Of a stretch of 15,866 nucleotides of DNA, positions 7,527-14,626 are shown one piece after another. Position 1 is the stretch's first letter, and each line of letters starts with the position of its first letter. The position numbers and the translations under genes were made by a program. The notes beneath the pieces were generated by a model. The model saw nothing but the letters and a program-made list of their open reading frames with translations, was not told the origin of the DNA and did not search any database. The stretch is from CAZKCI01 sp964551475 (GTDB lineage: Bacteria; Auribacterota; Erginobacteria; Erginobacterales; CAZKCI01): positions 1-15,866 of the forward strand of contig CAZKCI010000137.1 of assembly GCA_964551475.1 (NCBI GenBank), read 5' to 3'.

Positions 7527-10064
7527 ATGAAGAGATCGAAGAAAAAACGACCTGCTGCCATGGTATCCCCGGGTTCGGATACACGCGGGCACATGCGCGT
7601 ATGGTGGATCCTCGGCGCCGTACTTCTCGCCGGCCTGATCGTCCGCCTCCTCTACCTCTCGGAAATCAGCCGGAGGGCCGACTTCACGCACCCGGAGGTG
7701 GACGGGGCCTTCCACGACTACTGGGCCTGGGGGATCGCCTCCGGCGAATGGGCCGTCCCCGATGACTACCCCGACCCGCTCATCCGCGAGCGGGCCTATT
7801 TTCGCCCTCCCGGATACGCCTACACGCTCGGGGCGATATATTTCATCTTCGGCCGCGACTATCTCGCCCCCCGCGTTTTTCAGATGCTTCTGGGATTGGC
7901 CTCCTGCTTCCTCGCCTTCCTCTTCGCCCGGCGCTGGTTCGGCGACCGGGCGGGCGTCGTCTACTCCGCGCTCACGGCCTTCTACTGGATCTTCATCTAT
8001 TTCGAAGGTAAGCTCCTCGACGCGGTGGTCGACGTTTTCTTCACCGTCCTCCTGTTGCTTCTCCTGTCGGATTGGATGGGAAAGGCGACATTCCGAAGCG
8101 GCCTCATCCGGGGGGCGGTGCTGGGTCTCTTTGCCCTTTTCCGAACCAACGTCCTGCTCTTCTGGCCGGCGGCATTGATCTGGCTCTGGTGGTCCCATCG
8201 CGGCGGGAGCGACCGCAAATCCATCATCCGTTGCGCAGGAGGTTTTCTCCTGGGGACGCTGCTCGCCCTGTCGCCCGCATTCATCAGGAACGCCGTCGTT
8301 GCCCGCGATCCCGTCCTGGTCGCGGCCAACGGCGGGATGAGCCTGGCGATCGGGAACAACGAGAAGGCCGACGGGACCAACCATTATCTCCCCGGCTACG
8401 GGATGATGAAGAATCCCTTCGACTACACGCTCGCCCTCCAGGCGTTGGAGAAGTCACTGGGGGAAACACCCAGTTCGCTAAGATACTCGGAAGCTTCGAG
8501 GATTTTCGCCCGTCGCGCTTTCGATTATATCCGCGCCCATCCCCTCGCCTTTCTCAAGCTTACGCTGCGCAAGGCCGCACTCTTCTGGGGGCCCTACGAG
8601 GTGACGAACAACGAAGAGATCTATTTCGCCCGGAAGAGTTCGCGGGTGCTCAGCGTGATTCCGCTGAACTTTACTTCGATACTGGCGCTGGGCATAGTTG
8701 GGGGGATCATGTTTTTCACGGGCTATCTTCGGGGTTCCGGGCTCGGGGGACAGAGGGCAGGGTTCAGGGTCCAGGGTTCAGGGATAGGCGGGGGGGCCGC
8801 GTTCAACGGGCAACGTGAAACGTGCAACGGCCCATTCTCGAACGGACGGATGCCCGTTGCCGTCCTCACGCTCCTCTTCGTAGGCGTCTATTTCCTCTCC
8901 GCCCTTCCCTTCGCCGCCGCCGACCGCTACCGCGTCCCGGCGATACCGGGGATCCTGCTCTTCAGCTCGCTGGCTCTTCTCGCTCTGTTCGACTTCCTGC
9001 GCCGAAAGGAGTGGGTTCGTCTCATGGCGGCGACGGGGGGCTGCGTCCTCGCTTACTTCCTGTTCTCAATCAATCCCGCGGGTTATCAGCCCTCGCCGGC
9101 GAAATGGCACTACGACGCGGGGATCGCGGCGGCGGCCGAGGGCAGGATCGAGGAGGCGATCGCCGAGTACCGCCGGGCACTCGAGGCGATCCCGGACTAC
9201 ACCGAAGCGCGGAACAACCTGGGGGCCATTCTTGTGCGGGCGGGGCGCTGGAAGGAGGCGGTCGCCGAATATCAGGAGGTTCTCCGTCTTCGCCCCGACC
9301 AGGCGGAGATGCACAGCAACCTGGGCGACGTCCTCTCCCGTCTGGGCAGGGACGAAGAGGCGATCGCCTCCTTCCGGGAGGCTCTCCGTCTCGATCCCGA
9401 GTGCGTCCAGGCCCACAACAACCTGGGGATCGTTCTGGAGAAGCAAGGGAAACGAGACGAGGCGGCCGATCACTACCAGTCTGCCCTGCGGATCCAGCCC
9501 GACTATGAAGAAGCCCACTACAACCTCGCCAATCTGCTTGGGCGCTCGGGCGATGTCGAGGGCGCGATCTCCCATTTCCGGGAGGCGATCCGCTTCGATC
9601 CCCGCTATGCGCCCGCCCATAACAACCTCGGCAACGCTCTGTTCGGCCAGGGGAAGCTTACGGAGGCGGCGGAGGAATACCGGAAGGCCCTGGAGGTCGA
9701 TCCCGGACTTCTCGATGCCCACAACAACCTCGCCAACATCCTGGCGGGATCGGGCCAGTACGACGAGGCGATCGTCCATTACAGCCGGGCGCTGGAGATC
9801 GATCCGAACTACGGCATGGCTCAACTCAACCTCGGCTACACGCTGGAGGTGCGGGGGAAACGGGGGGAGGCGATCGTCCGTTACCGCCGGGCACGGGAGC
9901 TGATGCCCGTGAGCGTCCCGGCGCATCTCAGGCTCGCTTTGGCTCTGGCTGCGGAGGGGCAAAAGGAGGAGGCGCGGGGACTGGTTGAGAAGGCGCTGAT
10001 TCTGGAGCCAGGGTCAGTCGCCGCGAAGGAAGCGATGGAGAAGATAGTCATCAGTAATCAGTGA
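7527..10064 (+). CDS. GT39/PMT_2-like membrane glycosyltransferase with nine C-terminal TPRs
   Basis: 845 residues. The first half is a GT-C membrane domain of the ArnT/PMT_2 type: a first helix at about 25-43; a loop with acidic D59 and HDYWA (63-67), where these enzymes carry the catalytic Asp; YFRPPGY (91-97); YFEGKLL (158-164); a periplasmic IGNNEKADGT stretch (275-284); and ADRYRVPAIP (465-474). Nine TPRs follow from about residue 525. The expected role is transfer of a sugar from a polyprenyl-phosphate donor to an acceptor outside the inner membrane, with the TPRs holding the acceptor or a partner; this is inferred from the family. Residues about 401-440 are Gly-rich, coded by a direct-repeat tract at 8758-8830. 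The last codons (VISNQ) also come from repeat-like DNA (CATCAGTAATCAGTGACCAG). No Shine-Dalgarno favours any start; ATG 7560 and 7593 are alternatives. Confidence 0.85.
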   Translation: MKRSKKKRPAAMVSPGSDTRGHMRVWWILGAVLLAGLIVRLLYLSEISRRADFTHPEVDGAFHDYWAWGIASGEWAVPDDYPDPLIRERAYFRPPGYAYTLGAIYFIFGRDYLAPRVFQMLLGLASCFLAFLFARRWFGDRAGVVYSALTAFYWIFIYFEGKLLDAVVDVFFTVLLLLLLSDWMGKATFRSGLIRGAVLGLFALFRTNVLLFWPAALIWLWWSHRGGSDRKSIIRCAGGFLLGTLLALSPAFIRNAVVARDPVLVAANGGMSLAIGNNEKADGTNHYLPGYGMMKNPFDYTLALQALEKSLGETPSSLRYSEASRIFARRAFDYIRAHPLAFLKLTLRKAALFWGPYEVTNNEEIYFARKSSRVLSVIPLNFTSILALGIVGGIMFFTGYLRGSGLGGQRAGFRVQGSGIGGGAAFNGQRETCNGPFSNGRMPVAVLTLLFVGVYFLSALPFAAADRYRVPAIPGILLFSSLALLALFDFLRRKEWVRLMAATGGCVLAYFLFSINPAGYQPSPAKWHYDAGIAAAAEGRIEEAIAEYRRALEAIPDYTEARNNLGAILVRAGRWKEAVAEYQEVLRLRPDQAEMHSNLGDVLSRLGRDEEAIASFREALRLDPECVQAHNNLGIVLEKQGKRDEAADHYQSALRIQPDYEEAHYNLANLLGRSGDVEGAISHFREAIRFDPRYAPAHNNLGNALFGQGKLTEAAEEYRKALEVDPGLLDAHNNLANILAGSGQYDEAIVHYSRALEIDPNYGMAQLNLGYTLEVRGKRGEAIVRYRRARELMPVSVPAHLRLALALAAEGQKEEARGLVEKALILEPGSVAAKEAMEKIVISNQ
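8758..8830. repeat. Direct-repeat tract inside the GT39-like gene
   Basis: CAGGGTTCAGGG occurs at 8758-8769 and 8772-8783, a 14-bp period. After a G-rich stretch come three CAACG copies (from 8804, 8811 and 8825) and two ACGTG copies. In frame this gives a Gly/Gln/Arg-rich segment (residues about 411-435) with no membrane character, between two hydrophobic helices. It resembles intergenic simple repeats more than ordinary coding sequence. Confidence 0.65.
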
Positions 10065-10082
10065 CCAGCAAAAGAATCGCGG

Positions 10083-10129
10083 CGGGTCCCGAAGAAGAAT
10101 TCGGGATGGGGCAGACGCCGCTCCCACAA
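10083..10129. repeat. 47-bp dispersed repeat, copy 1
   Basis: This matches 14527-14573 in the same orientation with two differences in 47 bp. It contains the stem TCCCGAA/TTCGGGA around a 6-base loop. It occupies most of the 93-bp gap between two genes, so it may act in the mRNA, but no T-run follows. Confidence 0.8.
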
Positions 10130-10157
10130 AATTCAGACGATATGCCGTCTGACTACG

Positions 10158-12131
10158 ATGGAACGCAGATCCCAAACATTTCTGGTTGGAATAGCGATCG
10201 CGGCGATCACCGCGGCGGTCTTTCTCCCGTCGCTCTCGGGCGCGTTCCTCAACTGGGACGACGGGCGGCTGATCGAGTTTTCCGCCTGGAGAGGGTTCGG
10301 TCCACAGAACGTCCGCTGGTGGTTCGGCTCCTTCGCCGGGGGGGACTTCAAGCCGCTCTCCTGGGCGTCGTATGCCCTCGATCACTCCCTCTGGGGGCTG
10401 AATCCGTTCGGCTATCATCTCGGGAACATTGTTCTGCATTCGCTCAATGCGGCGCTGGTATTTTATCTGCTCTGGCTTCTCGCTTCAGCCAGTCCGGCAT
10501 GCCACGGCCCCGGGAAGGTAGCCGCAGGCCACGCCCCCGCCGGGCGGGTAAACTTTAGCCTGCGCGGCGAGAAGACAAGGATAAAGCCGATCCACACAAC
10601 GCAGGCTAAAGCCTGCGGCTACCAAAGCGTCTGGATCGCCGTTGTCGCCGCGCTCTTCTTCTCCCTCCATCCCCTGCGGGTGGAGACGGTCGCCTGGGTC
10701 ACGGAGAGGAAGGGCTGTCTCTCGGGTTTCTTCTTTCTTCTCTCCCTTTTGCTCTATGCCGCCTATGCCTTCCGTCGGAGAGAAGGCGCGGCCGCCGGGA
10801 AACTCTACCTGGGCTCTCTCCTGTCCGGCATCTGCGCCTGCCTGGCCAAGCCGTCGGCGTTGCCCCTTCCCTTCGTGCTCATCATCCTGGATATTCATCC
10901 GCTGAAGCGGATGCAGGAAGGCTGGAATCGTTTGATCGCCGAGAAGGTTCCCTATCTGCTCGTCTCCCTGGTGACGGGGTTGCTGGCCATCGCCGGGCAG
11001 CGCGCCTCTTCCGCGCTCGCCCCGATGGAGGATGTGAGCCTGTCCGGGCGATTCTTTCTCTCCGCCCGGGCGGTCTTTTTCTATCTGGGGAAGACCGTCT
11101 GGCCCTTCCATCTTTCCCCGGTCTATCCGCAGGATCATCTGTCGCTCGGGCCCATGGGCTGGGTATACCCGATAATTCTCGCCGGCGTTCTTTTCGCTTT
11201 TCTCCTCTTCTGGAGGAGAAAAATAAAATGGCCGCTGGGCGCCTTCCTCTTGTATCTGGTCCTGCTCTTCCCGGTCTCGGGATTTTTCCGTACGGGCGCG
11301 GTCGCGCTGGCCGACCGATTCGTCTATCTTCCCGCGTTGGCGATATCTCTTGCTCTTGGTGATCTTCTCCGGTCAGCCGCCGCCCTGCGGAAGTACGCTC
11401 TGGTGGTCGTGGCGGCCGTGCTGGTCCTGCTGTCTTTTCTGACCGTCCGCCGTCAGCCGGTCTGGAGAAGTTCGCGGGATCTCTGGGAGGAAGCCGCGGC
11501 GCGCGCCCCTTCCTCCGCTCTCGTATTCAACAACCTGGGGCGGGCGTTGGCGGATGAAGGGCGGTTCGCGGAAGCGGAAACAGCATACCAACGCGCGCTC
11601 GCACTCCAGCCCGCTTCCGCCGAGGCTCTGACCAATCTGGGCAATCTCCGGGCCCGGTTCGAGGACTGGGAAGGCGCGGCCGCTCACTACCGTGCAGCGT
11701 TGAAAATCGACTCCCGCTTTGCCCCCGAGGCCCACAACAACCTGGGGAACGTTCTCGCCCGGACAGGCCAGGTCGATGAGGCGGTCTCCCATTTTGAAGA
11801 AGCTCTGCGGCTGAAAACGGAGTATCCCGAGGCGCTCAACAACCTCGCCAACACGCTGGCCATGAGGGGGGATCTCGCGGGGGCGGAGGACCGCTATCGG
11901 GAGGCGATTCGCCGGAAGCCCGCTTATCCCGAGGCCTGGCTCGGCCTCGGCGGCGTGCTCCAGGAAACGGGGAGGCTCGACGAGGCGATCGAGTGTTTCC
12001 AGAGGTGTGTTCAGATCAATCCCACCCGGCCGGATGCTAATTATTATCTGGGGAAAGCTCTGTCGGCGGCCGGCCGGAACGGAGAGGCGGAGGGCTATTT
12101 TCGGAAAGCGGCGGAACTGAAGAAGCAGTGA
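10158..12131 (+). CDS. TMTC-like GT-C membrane glycosyltransferase with six TPRs, carrying an in-frame repeat element
   Basis: 657 residues. Layout as in the gene at 5241: NWDDG at 32-36 in the first loop, FKPLSWASYA then GLNPFGYHL (64-88), HPLRVETVAW (171-180), KTVWPFHLSPVYP (312-324) and ADRFVYLPALA (385-395), with about eleven hydrophobic segments up to 430. Six TPRs start at about 452. Between residues 120 and 156 there is a polar, Arg/Gly-rich insert with no counterpart in the paralogue, coded by the palindromic element 10517-10623; it falls in a loop between membrane helices, so the enzyme may still fold. The predicted role is sugar transfer from a lipid carrier to an acceptor on the periplasmic side, inferred from family. 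Its TGA overlaps the GTG start of the next gene, suggesting coupled translation. No clear Shine-Dalgarno precedes ATG 10158. Confidence 0.82.
   Translation: MERRSQTFLVGIAIAAITAAVFLPSLSGAFLNWDDGRLIEFSAWRGFGPQNVRWWFGSFAGGDFKPLSWASYALDHSLWGLNPFGYHLGNIVLHSLNAALVFYLLWLLASASPACHGPGKVAAGHAPAGRVNFSLRGEKTRIKPIHTTQAKACGYQSVWIAVVAALFFSLHPLRVETVAWVTERKGCLSGFFFLLSLLLYAAYAFRRREGAAAGKLYLGSLLSGICACLAKPSALPLPFVLIILDIHPLKRMQEGWNRLIAEKVPYLLVSLVTGLLAIAGQRASSALAPMEDVSLSGRFFLSARAVFFYLGKTVWPFHLSPVYPQDHLSLGPMGWVYPIILAGVLFAFLLFWRRKIKWPLGAFLLYLVLLFPVSGFFRTGAVALADRFVYLPALAISLALGDLLRSAAALRKYALVVVAAVLVLLSFLTVRRQPVWRSSRDLWEEAAARAPSSALVFNNLGRALADEGRFAEAETAYQRALALQPASAEALTNLGNLRARFEDWEGAAAHYRAALKIDSRFAPEAHNNLGNVLARTGQVDEAVSHFEEALRLKTEYPEALNNLANTLAMRGDLAGAEDRYREAIRRKPAYPEAWLGLGGVLQETGRLDEAIECFQRCVQINPTRPDANYYLGKALSAAGRNGEAEGYFRKAAELKKQ
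10517..10623. repeat. Intragenic copy of the palindromic element of 7352-7433
   Basis: The right arm 10600-10623 is identical over 24 bp to the reverse complement of 7352-7375. The left arm is split: 10517-10529 and 10553-10564 match the two ends of the arm, with about 23 bp (GC-rich, itself palindromic) between them. The 107-bp element lies wholly within the reading frame and introduces no stop. Confidence 0.8.
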
Positions 12132-14302
12132 GCAGAGAAAGAACATTGAACGCGAAGCAATATTTCGCCGGGGCGGCCGCGCTGGCCGCGCTGGTCTTCA
12201 TCGCCTTCGCCCCCGCTTTGGCCGGGGGGTTCGTCTGGGACGACGACTTTTGGGTCCATAAAAATCCCCACATCACCGGAGGGAAAAACATCTGGGAGGT
12301 CTGGTATTCTCCCTCCTTCCCCGGCCAGAACTATCCCCTGACCTACACCTTTTTCCGGGGCCAGTTCCTCCTCTGGGGCTATGTCCCCTTCGGCTATCAC
12401 TTTGCCAACCTCCTCCTCCACTCGCTCGACGCCGTTCTGGTCTGGACGATCCTGAGGAGGCTCAAGGTCCGCGGCGCCTGGATCGCCGCCGCCGTCTTCG
12501 CGGTCCATCCCCTGATGACGGAGTCGGTCGCCTGGGTCACCGAGCTGAAAAACACGCTCTCCGCGCTGTTCCTCCTCTCCTCATGTGTTGTGTTCCTAGA
12601 CTGGGAGGAGAAGGGGAAACGCGGTCGCCTGCGCTTGTCCTGGGCCTTGTATTTTCTCGCGCTCAGCGCCAAGACCTACATCTCGGTCTTCCCGTTCGTT
12701 CTCTTTATCCTGGTCTGGCTGCGGCGCAACACGATTTCGCGAAAGGCCGTGTTTGCCATCCTCCCTTTCATGCTGCTCTCGCTCCTGGCCGGGGCCTTCA
12801 CCTGGTATTTCGAGATCTGGCATGTCGGCGTGCGCGGCGAGGAGTGGGAGATGGCGGCGGCGGGGAGGTTTGTGATCGCCGGGCGGGTCTTCTGGTTCTA
12901 TCTCGGCAAGCTCGTTCTCCCGGTCGACTTCACGTTCATCTACCCGCGCTGGGCGATCGATCCGTCAAGCGCCCGGCAGTGGGCCTATCCCGCGCTGGCA
13001 GCCCTCTTCGGCGCGGTCCTCTGGTTCCTGCGCCGGGTCGCGGGGCGCGGTCTGCCCGCGGCCTTCGCCTGCTACCTTGTCCTGGTCTCGCCCTCGCTCG
13101 GCTTCGTCAGTTTTTACGCCCAGGTCTATTCGTTCGTGGCCGACCATTACGCCTACCTCGCCGTCATCGGTCCGATCGCTCTCGCCGCGGACGCCTTCAG
13201 CCGCCTGGTCTCCCGCTCGGTTCGGCGCCTCGTCGCCGCCGCCGTCCTGGCCGGTCTCGCCTGCCTGAGCTTCCGCCAGTCGGGCGCCTACCGCGACCTG
13301 GAGACGCTCTGGCGCGACACGCTGCGGAAAAACCCCGCCGCCGAGATGGCCCACAACAACCTGGGCGTTCTCCTCCTCGACCGGGGAGAGATCGACGAGG
13401 CGATCGCCCGCTGCCGGGAATCGGTCCGCCTGAACCCGCGAAACGGTCTGGCCTGGAACAACCTCGGCCTGGCCCTGGTCGGCCGGGGGGAGACGGCGGA
13501 GGCGATCAAGGCCTATGACCGGGCGATCGAGCTGCGCCCGAACCAGGCCGAGTTTTACGGCGGGAAGGCCTACGCACTGGAGCACGCCGGCAAACGGGAG
13601 GAAGCCCGGGAGTATTACGACCGCGCCCTCCGTCTCCAGCCGAACCTGGCGGAGGCTCTTCTCCGGCGCGGCGCTCTCCGGGGGGAGACGGGGGATAGAG
13701 CGGGCGCCGAAGAGGATGTGCGGTCAGCCCTGGCGGCCGATCCCTCATCCGCCCAGGCCCACAACCAACTCGGTCTTCTCCTCGCCCGGAAGGGGGAGGC
13801 CACGGAGGCCGAAAAACACTACCGGGAGGCTGTCCGTCTCAATCCCTCGCTCCGGGAGGCCCAGGCCAACCTGGTCAATGTCCTGGCCGAGTCCGGAAGG
13901 GTCGCGGAGGCGGTCTCCTTCTACCGGGATTTCGCCCGCGACGATCCCGGCAATCCCCGCGTGCGCTACAACCTGGCCGTCGCCCTGGCCAAGACCGGGC
14001 AGGCGGAGGAGGCGATCGCGGAATACCGCCGGACGATCGGACTGGATCCCGCCTATGCCGCCGCCCGGGCGAATCTGGCCGGCCTTCTCAAGGAACGGGG
14101 GGAGACGGCGGAGGCGGTCAAGGAATTGGAGATCCTTCTCTCCCGGGATCCCGCTCATGTCCGGGGACGGTATATCCTGGCGACGATCCAAGGGGAACGG
14201 GGGGAGAGGGAGGAGGCGAGGAGGAACCTGGAGCGGGTTTTGGCGGACGATCCCGGATTCGCCCCCGCCCGGGAGCTGCTGGAGAGGCTAGCGGGGGAGT
14301 AA
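12128..14302 (+). CDS. Divergent TMTC-like GT-C membrane glycosyltransferase with nine TPRs
   Basis: 724 residues from GTG 12128, which overlaps the upstream stop by four bases; TTG 12146 is a possible alternative start. The membrane domain spans about 11-385 with FVWDDDFWVHKNP (35-47), very close to the family's first-loop FVFDD...N pattern, then GYHFANLLLH (89-98), HPLMTESVAW (127-136), KLVLPVDFTFIYP (261-273) and ADHYAYLAVIG (338-348). Nine TPRs follow from about 406. It differs from its two paralogues in lacking the FKPL motif (here YPLTYTF, 69-75) and in having His where ADRF-type motifs have Arg, so its acceptor or activity may differ. It is the only GT-C gene here in which I see no embedded palindrome. 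The role is inferred as for the paralogues. Confidence 0.82.
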   Translation: MSRERTLNAKQYFAGAAALAALVFIAFAPALAGGFVWDDDFWVHKNPHITGGKNIWEVWYSPSFPGQNYPLTYTFFRGQFLLWGYVPFGYHFANLLLHSLDAVLVWTILRRLKVRGAWIAAAVFAVHPLMTESVAWVTELKNTLSALFLLSSCVVFLDWEEKGKRGRLRLSWALYFLALSAKTYISVFPFVLFILVWLRRNTISRKAVFAILPFMLLSLLAGAFTWYFEIWHVGVRGEEWEMAAAGRFVIAGRVFWFYLGKLVLPVDFTFIYPRWAIDPSSARQWAYPALAALFGAVLWFLRRVAGRGLPAAFACYLVLVSPSLGFVSFYAQVYSFVADHYAYLAVIGPIALAADAFSRLVSRSVRRLVAAAVLAGLACLSFRQSGAYRDLETLWRDTLRKNPAAEMAHNNLGVLLLDRGEIDEAIARCRESVRLNPRNGLAWNNLGLALVGRGETAEAIKAYDRAIELRPNQAEFYGGKAYALEHAGKREEAREYYDRALRLQPNLAEALLRRGALRGETGDRAGAEEDVRSALAADPSSAQAHNQLGLLLARKGEATEAEKHYREAVRLNPSLREAQANLVNVLAESGRVAEAVSFYRDFARDDPGNPRVRYNLAVALAKTGQAEEAIAEYRRTIGLDPAYAAARANLAGLLKERGETAEAVKELEILLSRDPAHVRGRYILATIQGERGEREEARRNLERVLADDPGFAPARELLERLAGE

Positions 14303-14412
14303 GATCAGCGATCTCAGATTTGAGATTTCAGATCTCAGATATAATAGATCGCGGCCCGATGACGATCGTGCGCAAATAATAATCGGGGCCCAGAGAGTTT
14401 TGGCTCGGCATT

Positions 14413-14504
14413 TTCAACAGACGATTGAATAGGATGGGATAGGATACCGACGGCTGGCCGAGCCCATCCCATTCAATCCTATTCAATCGTCTGTTGAATT
14501 TTTT
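14413..14504 (+). terminator. Long hairpin followed by T-run, possible terminator
   Basis: The 23-bp perfect arms 14413-14435 and 14476-14498 enclose a 40-base centre and are followed directly by six T (14499-14504). Outside them, CGGCA/TGCCG can pair further. The stem is AT-richer and the loop longer than in a typical intrinsic terminator, so a plain mobile repeat is equally likely. It lies 110 bp after the end of the upstream gene. Confidence 0.35.
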
Positions 14505-14526
14505 GCCGGGCCAGCCCGGCTCGCGC

Positions 14527-14573
14527 CGGGTCCCGAAGAAGCATTCGGGATGGGGCAGACGGCGCTCCCACAA
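14527..14573. repeat. 47-bp dispersed repeat, copy 2
   Basis: Same orientation as copy 1 at 10083-10129, with two differences, one in the hairpin loop (GAAGCA instead of GAAGAA). Both copies precede a GT-C gene, here by 53 bp. Confidence 0.8.
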
Positions 14574-14626
14574 TGAGCGGAGAGATGGCTTGAGATGAGG
14601 CCGCGATCATATATCATGGGGGCGAA

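Larger units (their letters stand above)
14338..14615. mobile_element. MITE-like non-coding element with nested inverted repeats
   Basis: GATCGCGGCC at 14347-14356 and its inverse GGCCGCGATC at 14599-14608 face each other, with AT-rich GATAT/ATATC ends at 14338-14342 and 14611-14615. Inside lie a perfect 23-bp inverted repeat (14413-14435 with 14476-14498) and one copy of the 47-bp dispersed repeat. Just outside, a hairpin ATCTCA/TGAGAT sits at 14311-14326. No reading frame resembles a protein. Borders and size fit a non-autonomous element, but no target-site duplication was proven. It fills nearly all of the gap 14303-14626. Confidence 0.5.

Noticed and set aside
7416..8384. Minus-strand frame of 322 codons overlapping the GT39-like gene
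   Set aside because: The plus strand carries the conserved GT-C motifs there; the minus product has charged low-complexity sequence with no recognisable family.
14320..14345. TTGAGA and TATAAT considered as a promoter for the gene at 14627
   Set aside because: The spacer is only 14 bp, the boxes lie inside palindromic repeat sequence, and they are nearly 300 bp from the start with a terminator-like hairpin between.
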